From Paracoccus litorisediminis (lineage in GTDB: Bacteria > Pseudomonadota > Alphaproteobacteria > Rhodobacterales > Rhodobacteraceae): a stretch of 64,000 nt of DNA. The stretch is taken from positions 372,001 to 436,000 of the forward strand of contig NZ_WMIG01000001.1 of assembly GCF_009711205.1 (NCBI RefSeq). The letters run 5' to 3'. A program made the translations under genes and the position numbers. Positions within the stretch are counted from its first letter, which is position 1. Each line of letters begins with the position of its first letter. Under the pieces are notes generated by a model. It was not told the DNA's origin. It did not search any database and was given only the letters and a program-made list of their open reading frames with translations. This document shows, piece by piece, positions 1-8,094 of this stretch.

Positions 1-1
1 C

Positions 2-349
2 ACGCTGCAGCGTGAATTGCTGCTGGTCTGGATCAAGGGCTCGGACGACCACACTGCGGAACTGGTGCGTCGCTTCGACCGCGCGCCAAAGCCCATGTAT
101 TACCAACCGCAGTTTCTTGATCGCGCCTGGACCGATTACCGGGTTGAAAAAGGCCTGACCGAGGAACAGGTCAATCCCGACGACTTCATCCGCTGGACCT
201 ATGCCCGCGCGCTGGCCCATCGCCAACCCCGCTACGAGGCGATGGCGCGGCGCGGTGTGACGCTGCTGGCCGAGGAAGTCGCCGAGGTCAGAACGCCGGC
301 CGACCTGATCGCCCTGATCGGTCGCGCCATCGACAGAAAGGACGCATGA
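2..349 (+). CDS. C-terminal part of an unrecognised protein (5' end outside window)
   Basis: The frame is open from base 2 and ends at a TGA, giving the last 115 residues of a protein that starts before the window. The fragment is charged and probably helical; I see no membrane segment, metal site or nucleotide-binding motif in it. Its stop overlaps the first possible metA start (ATGA at 346-349), so it is probably co-transcribed with metA and ppk2. I do not recognise the family from this piece and assign no function. Confidence 0.6.
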   Translation, partial: TLQRELLLVWIKGSDDHTAELVRRFDRAPKPMYYQPQFLDRAWTDYRVEKGLTEEQVNPDDFIRWTYARALAHRQPRYEAMARRGVTLLAEEVAEVRTPADLIALIGRAIDRKDA

Positions 350-1275
350 TGCCCATTACCCTACCGAATGACCTGCCCGCCTTTGACATCCTGTCGAATG
401 AAGGCGTCATGGTCATGTCGCCGGGTCGGGCTGCGACCCAGGATATCCGGCCTCTGCGCATCGGGCTGCTGAACCTGATGCCGAAAAAGATCCAGACCGA
501 GAACCAGTTCGCCCGGCTGATCGGCGCGACTCCCCTGCAGATCGACTTCCAACTGATCCGCATGTCGGATCACGAAAGCCGCAACACCGCCGCCGACCAC
601 ATGGAAAGCTTCTATCGCCGCTTCTGCGATGTCGAAGCGACCGGAGAGAAATTCGACGGCCTGGTCATCACCGGCGCACCGATCGAGCATCTGCCCTTTG
701 AGGAGGTGACCTATTGGGACGAACTGACTCGCGTCTTTGAATGGACCCAGACGCATGTGCATTCGACCTTTGGCGTCTGCTGGGGCGGCATGGCCATGGC
801 ATGGCATTTCAACCGGCTGGAAAAGCACATCCTTGACCACAAGGCATTCGGCTGCTTCCGGCACCGCAATCTTGCCCCCGCCAGCCCCTATCTGCGCGGC
901 TTTTCCGATGACGTGCTGGTCCCGGTCAGCCGCTGGACCGAGGTGCGGCAGGATGAAGTCGACGCAATCCCGGCGCTCCGCACGCTGATCGCCTCGGAAC
1001 AGTCCGGCCCCTGCCTGATCGAGGACCCAAGCCGCCGCGCGCTCTATGTCTTCAACCATTTCGAATATGACAGCACGACGCTGAAGGACGAATATGACCG
1101 CGACGTCATGGCCGGGAAACCGATCAACGTCCCGGTGAATTACTATCCCGACGACGATCCCAGCCTTGCCCCCACGAACCGCTGGCGCAGCCATGCCCAC
1201 CTGCTTTACGGTAACTGGATCAACGAGATCTACCAGACGACCGAATACGACATGGATCTGATCGGGAAGGGGTAA
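349..1275 (+). CDS. metA: Homoserine O-acyltransferase MetA, predicted to use acetyl-CoA
   Basis: Acylates the hydroxyl of L-homoserine, the committed step of methionine synthesis, in the cytoplasm. It is about 308 residues, the normal MetA length, and starts MPITLP like other MetA proteins. Landmarks are NLMPKKI (near 43), the nucleophile Cys144 in FGVCWGG and the His237/Glu239 pair in NHFEYD. The residue equivalent to E. coli Gly111 is Glu113 (GAPIEH). In studied MetA enzymes this position selects the acyl donor: Gly goes with succinyl-CoA and Glu with acetyl-CoA, so I infer an O-acetyltransferase. Two adjacent ATGs exist at 346 and 349. The AAAGGA at 337-342 is better spaced for 349, which also matches the family start. 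The gene is coupled to the one upstream and there is no room for a long leader. Confidence 0.95.
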   Translation: MPITLPNDLPAFDILSNEGVMVMSPGRAATQDIRPLRIGLLNLMPKKIQTENQFARLIGATPLQIDFQLIRMSDHESRNTAADHMESFYRRFCDVEATGEKFDGLVITGAPIEHLPFEEVTYWDELTRVFEWTQTHVHSTFGVCWGGMAMAWHFNRLEKHILDHKAFGCFRHRNLAPASPYLRGFSDDVLVPVSRWTEVRQDEVDAIPALRTLIASEQSGPCLIEDPSRRALYVFNHFEYDSTTLKDEYDRDVMAGKPINVPVNYYPDDDPSLAPTNRWRSHAHLLYGNWINEIYQTTEYDMDLIGKG

Positions 1276-1278
1276 GCC

Positions 1279-2190
1279 GTGGCGAAAAAGTCCGGGGACA
1301 AGGCCATCGGTCAGGGGCATCCTGATCTGCCCTATGTCGGCGCGATCACGCGATTTTTCGAAAAGGATGCACCCCCGGACATCCGCAAGGCCATCCAGAA
1401 GGCCGACAAGGATGACATCCTCAGCGACAGCTACCCCTATCCCGAGGAAATGAAATCCAAGGATTACGACGCCCATATGGAGGTGCTGCAACAACAGCTC
1501 GTCCGCATGATGCGCGATGTGATCCATACCGGGAAACGTGTCGTGGTCCTGTTTGAGGGCCGCGATGCCGCCGGCAAGGGCGGCACGATTGAGCGCGTGC
1601 GCGAGAACCTGAACCCGCGCTCGGCCTATATCGTGGCCCTGCCCAAGCCCAGTGAGCGCGAGGCCGGGCAATGGTATTTCCAGCGCTATGTCGACTGGCT
1701 GCCCGCCAAGGGCGAAATCGCGCTGTTCGACCGCAGCTGGTACAATCGCGGCGTCGTCGAGCGGGTCTTCGGCTTTTCCGGCAAGGATGAGCGCGAGACC
1801 TTCTTTCGCCAGCTTCCGCAGTTCGAGGCGATGTTCGCCGATGACGGCATCACGCTGGTCAAGCTGTGGCTCAGCGTGGACCGGGCCGAACAGCTCAAGC
1901 GCTTCCTCGACCGCGAGCAGGACCCGCTGAAGCAGTGGAAGCTCAGTTCCATCGACGTGGACGGGCTGGCGAAATGGGACGACTATACCGACGCCATCCA
2001 TGACACGCTGTCGCGAAGCCATACCGCGGTCGCGCCATGGACGGTGATCCGCTCGGATGACAAACGCCGGGCCCGGATCGCCGCGATCCAGACCATCCTG
2101 CATGCGGTGGATTTCGTCGGCCGCGACGATGCGCTGATCGGTCACCCGGACCCCAAGATCTGCGGCGGCCCCGAGATTCTGGCCAATTGA
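1279..2190 (+). CDS. ppk2: Polyphosphate kinase 2 (PPK2 family)
   Basis: Transfers phosphate between polyphosphate and nucleotides in the cytoplasm. The 303-residue length and single PPK2 domain suit the class that phosphorylates nucleoside diphosphates with polyphosphate, but the exact substrate cannot be read from sequence. The P-loop GRDAAGKGG is at about 94-102 and the DRSWYNR motif, a family hallmark, at about 151-157, with the conserved KLWLSV strand further on. The start is GTG, three bases after the metA stop, with a purine-rich GGGAAGGGG just before it. It lies in one transcription unit with metA and the next gene. Confidence 0.93.
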   Translation: MAKKSGDKAIGQGHPDLPYVGAITRFFEKDAPPDIRKAIQKADKDDILSDSYPYPEEMKSKDYDAHMEVLQQQLVRMMRDVIHTGKRVVVLFEGRDAAGKGGTIERVRENLNPRSAYIVALPKPSEREAGQWYFQRYVDWLPAKGEIALFDRSWYNRGVVERVFGFSGKDERETFFRQLPQFEAMFADDGITLVKLWLSVDRAEQLKRFLDREQDPLKQWKLSSIDVDGLAKWDDYTDAIHDTLSRSHTAVAPWTVIRSDDKRRARIAAIQTILHAVDFVGRDDALIGHPDPKICGGPEILAN

Positions 2191-3095
2191 TGCGCGAGCT
2201 GGCAGCCCTGCTCCTTGGCCTTGCGCTGCTGACACAGGCGGCGCTGGCCGAAGCGCTGCCCGACTGGACCTCGACCACCGTCAACGACTTCGCCCAGATC
2301 ATCGACCCCGATGATGAGGCCGCGCTGGACCGCGCCCTGACCGAACTTCGCAATAGCACCGGAGTCGAAGGCACGGTGGTCACCCTGCCCGACCGTGCCA
2401 GCTACGGCGGAACCGACGGGCTGGAACCCTTTGCCACCCGACTTTTCAACCATTGGGGCGTGGGTGATGCCACCCGCAATGACGGCTTCATGATCCTTGT
2501 TCTGGCGCAGGACCGCGAGGCCCGGATCGAGCTTGGCGCAGGCTACCCGAACGATGCCGATATCCGAGCGCAGGACATCATGCGGGGCACGATGCTGCCT
2601 GCCTATCGCGCCGGGCATATGTCGCAAGGCATCCGCGACGGGACCGAAGCAGTCATTTCCCTGATCGCCCGCCCCCATGCGCAGGGTCTGCCACCCCCGG
2701 CAAAGCCCCGGACGAATTGGGTGGACCGGGCGCTAAACCTTGTTTTCTTTGGCGCCTTCGCCGCGATCTTTGCCGCCATCGGCATCAAACACTGGCGTCG
2801 ACGCCATTGCCCGCAATGCGGCAAGGGCGGCATCACCACCACCCGCAGCCCGCATCGCGAAACCCAGCCCGAGGGCGGCTACATGATCGCCCAGACCGAC
2901 GTGACCCGTCGCTGCCCGCATTGCGACTGGTCCGAAACCCGCCCGGCACCGATGCCCCAGCGCATCTTCTATGGTCCTGACGACCGCGTATTGCGACGCG
3001 AACGCAACCCGGCCTATCGCGCCGCCTCACGCGGGGGCGGATCGGGCTTTGGCGGCGGCTCATCGCGAGGCGGCGGAGCTTCCGGGCGCTGGTAG
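2190..3095 (+). CDS. TPM-domain membrane protein with zinc-ribbon-like cytoplasmic tail
   Basis: Starts at the ATG sharing one base with the ppk2 stop (TGATG). Residues 1-20 form a signal peptide ending ALA. They are followed by a TPM (Psb32/YgcG-type) domain to about 155, with the family features FNHWGVGD, NDGFMILV and ELGAGY. One membrane span lies near 181-201. After it come two CxxC pairs (CPQCG near 207-210 and CPHCD near 242-245) that could bind zinc, then a glycine-rich end. TPM proteins of this layout are thought to work at the cell envelope, but their biochemical role is poorly known. The protein should expose TPM outside the membrane and the Cys pairs in the cytoplasm. Confidence 0.85.
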   Translation: MRELAALLLGLALLTQAALAEALPDWTSTTVNDFAQIIDPDDEAALDRALTELRNSTGVEGTVVTLPDRASYGGTDGLEPFATRLFNHWGVGDATRNDGFMILVLAQDREARIELGAGYPNDADIRAQDIMRGTMLPAYRAGHMSQGIRDGTEAVISLIARPHAQGLPPPAKPRTNWVDRALNLVFFGAFAAIFAAIGIKHWRRRHCPQCGKGGITTTRSPHRETQPEGGYMIAQTDVTRRCPHCDWSETRPAPMPQRIFYGPDDRVLRRERNPAYRAASRGGGSGFGGGSSRGGGASGRW

Positions 3096-3218
3096 ACCCG
3101 CCTGCAATATTATGCGGCAGTGCTCCCGGAACGGGCAAATCCCAGTCACCGAACGCTTGCGAGGCTGCGGCGGGGCCGCTAGCGTCCATGTCATCGACTA
3201 CCCATCCAAAGGTCACAG

Positions 3219-4268
3219 ATGAAACTTCTGCGCTCCTCCGCCCTCGCCCTTGTCCTGTCGGGCGCTGCCCTGCCCGCCCTTGCTGCCGATTCCGAACTGA
3301 CCGTCTTCGACTGGGCGGGATTCGAGGAACCCTCGATTTTTCAGGGCTATATCGACAAATATGGCGATAGCCCGACCTATGCCTTCTACGGCGATGACGA
3401 CGAGGCCTATCAGAAGCTCGCCTCGGGCTTCAAAGCCGATGTTGCCCATCCCTGCTCGCAGATGATCTCGAAATACCGCGATGCCGGGCTGATCGAGCCC
3501 TGGGATGTCTCGAAGATCCCGAACTTCGCCGATATCGACCCGAAGTTCCTCGACAGCCCGATCTTCAAGGACGATCAGGGCGTCTGGTTCGTCCCCACCG
3601 ACTGGGGCGCGACCGCCATCGCCTATAACACCGAGACCGTCCCGGCCGAAGACGTGGCCAGCCTGAACGTGTTCCTCGACCCAAAATACCAGGGCCGCAC
3701 CTCGCTGCCCGATTCGGCCGATGACGTTTGGGCGCTGGCCTATCTGGCGACCGGCGTGACCGACTGGACCAAGGTGACGGATGAGCAGTTCACGGCGGCC
3801 GCCGACTGGCTGCGCAAGGCGCATGTGAACGTCGCCGCCTATTGGGCCGACCCCTCGGAACAGGCGCAGCTGATGGCCTCGGGCGCGGTCGATATCGCGT
3901 GGTCGTGGAATGACGGCGTGGTGCTTCTGGAAAACGACGGCTTCCCCGTCGGCTTCCAGCGCGCCCCGAAAGAGGGTTCCTCGACCTTCTTCTGCGGCTA
4001 CATCAACATGAAGAACGGCCCCGGCAACGAAGAAAAGGCGCATGACTTCATGAACGCCTGGCTTGCCCCGACCTCGGCCAAGGCGCTGCTGGAAACCATC
4101 GGCTACGGCCATACCTCGACCGTGGCGATGGAGACGATCAAGGACGAGCCCGCCGTCAAGAACGGCCTGTCAGAGATCGACGTCCCGATCCTCGCGCAGA
4201 CCCCGAATGACCCGGCGCAGCGCGAAAAGCAGCTGGCCGAGTTCGAAAAGATCAAAGCCGGCTTCTAA
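3219..4268 (+). CDS. Extracellular solute-binding protein of the polyamine (PotD/PotF) type
   Basis: Periplasmic binding protein of 349 residues with a signal peptide cut after about residue 22 (ALPALA). The mature start, SELTVFDWAGFEEP, and the blocks WFVPTDWGATAIAYN and WSWNDGVV are typical of the spermidine/putrescine-binding group of bacterial extracellular proteins. The ligand may be a polyamine or a related amino compound; sequence alone does not settle it. No ATPase or permease gene is beside it, so it is an orphan that must either use a transporter encoded elsewhere or act as a sensor. A strong terminator follows. Confidence 0.85.
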   Translation: MKLLRSSALALVLSGAALPALAADSELTVFDWAGFEEPSIFQGYIDKYGDSPTYAFYGDDDEAYQKLASGFKADVAHPCSQMISKYRDAGLIEPWDVSKIPNFADIDPKFLDSPIFKDDQGVWFVPTDWGATAIAYNTETVPAEDVASLNVFLDPKYQGRTSLPDSADDVWALAYLATGVTDWTKVTDEQFTAAADWLRKAHVNVAAYWADPSEQAQLMASGAVDIAWSWNDGVVLLENDGFPVGFQRAPKEGSSTFFCGYINMKNGPGNEEKAHDFMNAWLAPTSAKALLETIGYGHTSTVAMETIKDEPAVKNGLSEIDVPILAQTPNDPAQREKQLAEFEKIKAGF

Positions 4269-4286
4269 CTCCAGACGCAAACCCGA

Positions 4287-4319
4287 GCGCCCCGCCCTTG
4301 TGCGGGGCGCTTCGCTTTT
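4287..4319 (+). terminator. Rho-independent terminator after the solute-binding protein gene
   Basis: A perfect 9-bp stem, GCGCCCCGC (4287-4295) with GCGGGGCGC (4302-4310) and a six-base loop, is followed by TTCGCTTTTG. It lies 18 bases after the stop codon. Confidence 0.85.
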
Positions 4320-4332
4320 GCCAGCCTTGCAA

Positions 4333-4355
4333 TGGGTATTTGTGAAACGGTGAAG
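4333..4355 (+). repeat. Dispersed 3'-end motif, copy 1
   Basis: Copy of the 23-base motif whose core is GGGTATTTNNGAAACGAAGA; here the tail reads GAAACGGTGAAG. It is in sense orientation 65 bases after the solute-binding protein gene and after its terminator. See the finding on this family. Confidence 0.7.
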
Positions 4356-4382
4356 CCGTCAGGTCCCGCGCCGCCCCTTGGT

Positions 4383-4406
4383 CTTTCTTCGTTTGAGAAA
4401 TACCCC
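4383..4406 (-). repeat. Dispersed 3'-end motif, copy 2
   Basis: Reads GGGGTATTTCTCAAACGAAG on the minus strand and faces copy 1, from which it is separated by 27 bases. It is preceded (minus sense) by CCCCTTGGGG. No minus-strand gene ends just upstream of it. Confidence 0.65.
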
Positions 4407-4459
4407 AAGGGGTGAATTGGACCGCTTGCGGGCCAAGAGGGGAACAGCGTTCCCCTCCC

Positions 4460-4488
4460 TTGCGGCTGGCACGGCCCCCGCCTATATT
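4460..4488 (+). promoter_or_regulatory. Probable tmRNA promoter
   Basis: TTGCGG at 4460-4465 and TATATT at 4483-4488 are spaced by 17 bases, which puts the transcript start near 4495, where the first tmRNA hairpin begins. An 8-bp inverted repeat (AGGGGAAC at 4438-4445, GTTCCCCT at 4449-4456) lies directly upstream. Confidence 0.6.
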
Positions 4489-4494
4489 GCCCCT

Positions 4495-4820
4495 GTTCGG
4501 GTTCGCCCGGACTATGGACATAAACGCGCAGGTAATAAGCGGATCGGACCCGGGGGCGGTACCCGGCGACTCCACCAAACTCCCTCGTTGGGGGCACTTG
4601 GGGTCGAAACAGGATCGACGAACGTCTAAAGCTGTTTGCTTTGTCTCGGTGAGCTACCACCGTTATCGGTGCAAATTGTACAGTTGCCAACGACAACCGT
4701 GCTCCGGTCGCTCTGGCTGCGTAAGCAGTTCGAGTTACCGAAACTTAAGCCCTTGCGCCTAGCAGCGTAAGGCGGGGCCCGCAGGAGCCTGGCAACAGAA
4801 TCCTGCACCTTCCCCTTTCC
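4495..4820 (+). ncRNA. ssrA: Transfer-messenger RNA (permuted two-piece alphaproteobacterial type)
   Basis: Rescues stalled ribosomes by adding a degradation tag. The acceptor piece is encoded first. Its T-arm is stem 4550-4554/4562-4566 with a seven-base loop, and its acceptor strand CGACTCC (4567-4573) is followed by A and an encoded CCA (4575-4577). The coding piece starts at 4600 with GGGGTCG, which pairs with that acceptor strand over 7 bp including one G-U pair. The tag frame runs from GCC at 4686 to TAA at 4722-4724 and gives ANDNRAPVALAA. A 7-bp stem with a TTCG loop (4495-4512) opens the transcript. The 22 bases between the CCA and 4600 are the segment expected to be removed. The outer ends are estimates. 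Confidence 0.93.
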
Positions 4821-4877
4821 TTCTGGTTTTTCGCCCATCCCCGGCCTATTTCAGGGCCAAGCTAGGGGGATACCGCG

Positions 4878-6149
4878 ATGAAAGACCTGACCCAGACCGA
4901 TGCCGATGCGCTGATCGCCAAGCTTGGCACTGCCGCGCGCGAAGCCGCGCTGGCCTTGGCCGAGGCTTCGGCCGAGCGCAAGCATGCCGCGCTGATCGGG
5001 GCTGCGGATGCCATCATCGCCTCGGAACAGGCCATTCTGGACGCCAATGTGCTGGACATGGATTTCGCGGCAGAAAAGGGTCTTAGCCCCTCGATGCTGG
5101 ATCGGCTGAAGCTGGACTCGTCGCGCATCCGCGCCATGGCTGATGGCTTGCGCGCGGTCGCGGCCCAGCCCGATCCGGTCGGTCGGATTCTGGCCGAATG
5201 GGACCGTCCGAACGGGCTGCATATCCAGCGCGTGGCGACGCCCTTGGGCGTCATCGGCGTGATCTATGAAAGCCGGCCGAACGTCACCGCCGACGCCGCA
5301 GCGCTTGCGCTGAAATCCGGCAATGCGGTGATCCTGCGCGGCGGTTCGGAAAGCCTGAACAGCTCCGAGGCGATCCATCAGGCGCTGGTCACCGGTCTGC
5401 GTCAGGCCGGCCTGCCCGAGGCCTCGATCCAGCTTGTCCCCACCCGCGACCGCGAGGCCGTCGCCGCCCTGCTGCGCGCCCAAGGGCTGATCGACGTGAT
5501 CGTACCGCGCGGCGGCAAAGGGCTGGTCGGATTGGTCCAGCGCGAGGCCCGCGTCCCCGTCTTTGCCCATCTTGAAGGTATCTGCCACGTCTATGCCGAT
5601 GGCGACGCCGATCTGGAGAAAGCCCGCCGCGTGGTCCTGAACGCCAAGACCCGGCGCACCGGCATCTGCGGCTCGGCAGAATGCCTGCTGATCGACCGGA
5701 AATTTTATGCGCAGCACGGCGCGGTTCTGGTTCAGGACCTGCTGGATGCGGGCGTCGAGGTTCGGGCCGAGGGCGAATTGGCCGAGATCCCCGGCACTGT
5801 CCCTGCCCAACCCACGGATTTCGGGCAAGAGTTCCTGGACATGATCATCGCGGCCAAACTGGTCGATGGTGTCGATGAGGCGATTGCCCATATCCGCCGT
5901 TATGGCTCGGGCCATACGGAATCGATCCTGACCGAGAGTGACGCCACCGCCGCGCGCTTCTTCAAGTCGCTCGACAGCGCGATCCTGATGCGCAATGCCT
6001 CGACCCAGTTCGCCGATGGTGGCGAATTCGGGATGGGCGCGGAAATCGGCATCGCCACCGGCAAGATGCATGCCCGCGGGCCGGTCGGGGCCGAGCAGCT
6101 GACCAGCTTCAAGTATCTGGTGACTGGCGACGGCGCGATCCGCAGCTGA
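4878..6149 (+). CDS. proA: Glutamate-5-semialdehyde dehydrogenase (gamma-glutamyl phosphate reductase)
   Basis: Reduces gamma-glutamyl phosphate to glutamate semialdehyde with NADPH in proline synthesis. It has 423 residues, the normal length, with the ProA motifs [11 protein letters not shown] (127-137) and VILRGGSE (151-158), and the catalytic Cys264 in TGICGSAE. The C-terminal [10 protein letters not shown] and HARGPVG blocks are also present. The partner kinase gene proB is not next to it; the neighbours are tmRNA upstream and an unknown gene nine bases downstream. The start has a good AGGGGGAT region before it. Confidence 0.96.
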   Translation: MKDLTQTDADALIAKLGTAAREAALALAEASAERKHAALIGAADAIIASEQAILDANVLDMDFAAEKGLSPSMLDRLKLDSSRIRAMADGLRAVAAQPDPVGRILAEWDRPNGLHIQRVATPLGVIGVIYESRPNVTADAAALALKSGNAVILRGGSESLNSSEAIHQALVTGLRQAGLPEASIQLVPTRDREAVAALLRAQGLIDVIVPRGGKGLVGLVQREARVPVFAHLEGICHVYADGDADLEKARRVVLNAKTRRTGICGSAECLLIDRKFYAQHGAVLVQDLLDAGVEVRAEGELAEIPGTVPAQPTDFGQEFLDMIIAAKLVDGVDEAIAHIRRYGSGHTESILTESDATAARFFKSLDSAILMRNASTQFADGGEFGMGAEIGIATGKMHARGPVGAEQLTSFKYLVTGDGAIRS

Positions 6150-6158
6150 GGCCGTCGC

Positions 6159-7103
6159 TTGCACCTGCCCCAGACCCTTCATGACGACTCGCACCACCGG
6201 CTGACCCTGTTCGCGGCACCCGGTGGCAGTCGCCGGGCGGTGATCTGCTTTGAGGCCGGGCGCGATATCATGGACGGTTTTGTGCCGACCGCCTGTCCGG
6301 GTTTCGCGGTTCGGGCGGGGATCGAAGCAATCATGGTGCAATCGGCGCGCCGCGACTGGTTTCTGTCCAAGGGTAGCGACCATCTGGCCAAGGCGCTCAG
6401 CGCGGCAACTGCTGCCTATGACGAGGTCACTGCCACCGGATTCTCAATGGGCGGCTATGGTGCGCTGCTGTATTCGCGGGCGGCGCGGGTCAGTCGGGCG
6501 CTGCTGGTTTCTCCGCAATATTCGATCGATCCCCGGATTGCGCCCTACGATCCCGACCGACACGACAAGTTCCGCCGCATTGGTCAGGACATGCCGCGCC
6601 CCGAGGAATGGGGCGATACCGATCTGCGCGGCGTGCTGATCTATGACCCTTCGATTTCCGCCGACCGGGAACATGCCGCCCGGATCACCCACGTTTTTCC
6701 CCGGCTGCGGCTGCTGGCCTTGCCCTATGGTGGCCATCCGGCCACCAGCGTGCTGGGTGAAAAAGGTCAGGTTGGCAAGGTCTCGATCATGCTGGTCGAG
6801 GGGCGGCTGCGGCTGAAGGAAATTCGGCGCAGGCATCGGATGGCACGGCGGGAATCGCCGCGCTATCACCTGCATCTGGCACGGGCCGCCGTGGCCCGAC
6901 ACCCTGACCGCGCCCGGCAAGAGCTGCTGGCGCTGGCCCAGAACGGAAGCGATCATGTGCGCTTCGAGGCCGGGTTGGCGCTGCTGCCACTGGATCGGGC
7001 TCCAGCCATGACGGCGCTGAACAATCTGTTCGACGGCCTGCCCGACATCCCCGCCTCATGGGCGCGCAGGCTGCAGGCCGCGCTGGATGACGGCACCTTC
7101 TAG
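6159..7103 (+). CDS. Unrecognised alpha/beta-hydrolase-like protein
   Basis: A 314-residue soluble protein with no signal peptide; the start is TTG, nine bases after proA. It carries a nucleophile-elbow motif, GFSMGGYG, with Ser96, followed by a strand ending in IYDPS (Asp163) and by GGHPATS (His193). These have the order and spacing of a Ser-Asp-His triad. The second half (about 215-314) is rich in Arg, Ala and Leu and looks like a helical repeat domain. I can support the hydrolase-like fold but not a substrate. It ends in a shared CTAG with chpT on the other strand. Confidence 0.7.
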   Translation: MHLPQTLHDDSHHRLTLFAAPGGSRRAVICFEAGRDIMDGFVPTACPGFAVRAGIEAIMVQSARRDWFLSKGSDHLAKALSAATAAYDEVTATGFSMGGYGALLYSRAARVSRALLVSPQYSIDPRIAPYDPDRHDKFRRIGQDMPRPEEWGDTDLRGVLIYDPSISADREHAARITHVFPRLRLLALPYGGHPATSVLGEKGQVGKVSIMLVEGRLRLKEIRRRHRMARRESPRYHLHLARAAVARHPDRARQELLALAQNGSDHVRFEAGLALLPLDRAPAMTALNNLFDGLPDIPASWARRLQAALDDGTF

Positions 7104-7756
7104 AAGGAAATCTCGCCCCCGGCGGCGTCCAGTTCCCAACCCAGTTGTCGCCCCTCGCTTGCAGCAAAGCTGGCGAGCATGGCGAAATGCACCTCGGAGG
7201 GCGACGGATCGGGTCGCGCAACCGATCCTTGCGGGTCAAGCCATGACCACAGCGCCGGGTCGGGTTTGGTGCGGCTGGCCTCGGCCACCAGCCGCCAACC
7301 GCTGGCCCCGCGACAGACCAGAACGCTGCCACCCCAGGGCAGCGCCGTTTCAAGGCACATCAGCGACAGCAGGATCAGCCGAGCCTCGGATCGCGCCAGG
7401 TCGCCCTCGGCCTCGATCCGAACGCGCAGCCGCCCGCTTTTCTCGAAATCGCCAAGGATCGCGGATAGTTCACCCAAACCGACCCGCTGATCCGCAGAGC
7501 CGTGGCCAAAGGCCATGCGGAACCAGCGAATGCGCGCGCGGGACGCCTGAACGCTTTCCGCCATCAGCTGAAATTCGGGACTATTGGCAATGCCCCGGAA
7601 CTCGCCCGACATCTGCAGCAGCTCAAGCCCGTTGCCGATCGCACCCAGGGGCGAGATCAGGTCATGGCACAGCCGCGCGCTGACCAGCGCCGCCAACCGC
7701 TCGGGCGAGAGCGCTTCTTGGGAAGTTGAGGTTCTGCCGATTGTCAGATCGTCCAT
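7100..7756 (-). CDS. chpT: Histidine phosphotransferase ChpT
   Basis: Relays phosphate from the hybrid kinase CckA to CtrA and CpdR in the alphaproteobacterial cell-cycle phosphorelay. The 218-residue protein has the expected dimerisation helix with the phospho-accepting His31 in LCHDLISPLGAIGNG, followed by a degenerate HATPase-like domain. In Rhodobacterales this relay commonly controls motility and gene-transfer-agent genes rather than viability. The gene stands alone. Its stop codon overlaps that of the convergent gene in the palindrome TTCTAGAA. The identification rests on the DHp motif and the length. Confidence 0.88.
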   Translation of the reverse strand: MDDLTIGRTSTSQEALSPERLAALVSARLCHDLISPLGAIGNGLELLQMSGEFRGIANSPEFQLMAESVQASRARIRWFRMAFGHGSADQRVGLGELSAILGDFEKSGRLRVRIEAEGDLARSEARLILLSLMCLETALPWGGSVLVCRGASGWRLVAEASRTKPDPALWSWLDPQGSVARPDPSPSEVHFAMLASFAASEGRQLGWELDAAGGEISF

Positions 7757-7796
7757 CGAGGTCTAGCCTTGGCTGCGCCGCTGGAAAGGTCGCGAC

Positions 7797-7973
7797 ATGA
7801 ATGAAATACTCGAACCCGGAATGATCGTCCGCCATCCCGGCGCCCCGGAATGGGGGCTGGGACAGGTCCAATCCCGCATCGGCGACCGCATCACGGTCAA
7901 TTTTGCCAATGCGGGCAAGCAGGTGCTGGACGGACGCCATGTCGACCTGCAATTGGTCACGGAACACTCCTGA
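7797..7973 (+). CDS. Small DUF3553-family protein
   Basis: A 58-residue ORF with ATG at 7797 and TGA at 7971-7973. The product begins MNEILEPGMIVRHPGAPEWG and continues with GLGQVQSRIGDRITVNFANA, matching the DUF3553 pattern: a short beta-rich domain with PGMxVRHP and WGxGQVQS. It resembles SH3-like or CarD-type small domains, and its function is not established. It lies divergently next to chpT and upstream of olsB. It is short enough to be missed by automatic gene finding. Confidence 0.8.
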   Translation: MNEILEPGMIVRHPGAPEWGLGQVQSRIGDRITVNFANAGKQVLDGRHVDLQLVTEHS

Positions 7974-7978
7974 GTTAT

Positions 7979-8005
7979 TAGACAAATATTAATACAACCT
8001 ATGAT
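7979..8005 (+). promoter_or_regulatory. Candidate promoter for olsB-olsA
   Basis: TAGACA (7979-7984) and TATGAT (8000-8005, five of six consensus bases) lie in the only AT-rich stretch before olsB. The spacing is 15 bases, shorter than ideal. A transcript would start near 8012 and leave an untranslated leader of about 80 bases. Confidence 0.4.
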
Positions 8006-8094
8006 AGAGTCAACCGACCCGAACTCCGCCGCGCCCGGCCCATCCGGCCTTGTTGCAATGACCCGAACCTGTGCCTAGTTACGGAACCAGAGAA

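Noticed and set aside
300..349. SAM-II riboswitch before metA
   Set aside because: The region is coding for the upstream gene and its stop overlaps the start of metA, leaving no leader.
361..2235. 624-codon open frame on the minus strand across metA and ppk2
   Set aside because: High-GC shadow of two well-recognised genes; its protein is Gly/Asp/His-rich, matches no family and has no ribosome site.
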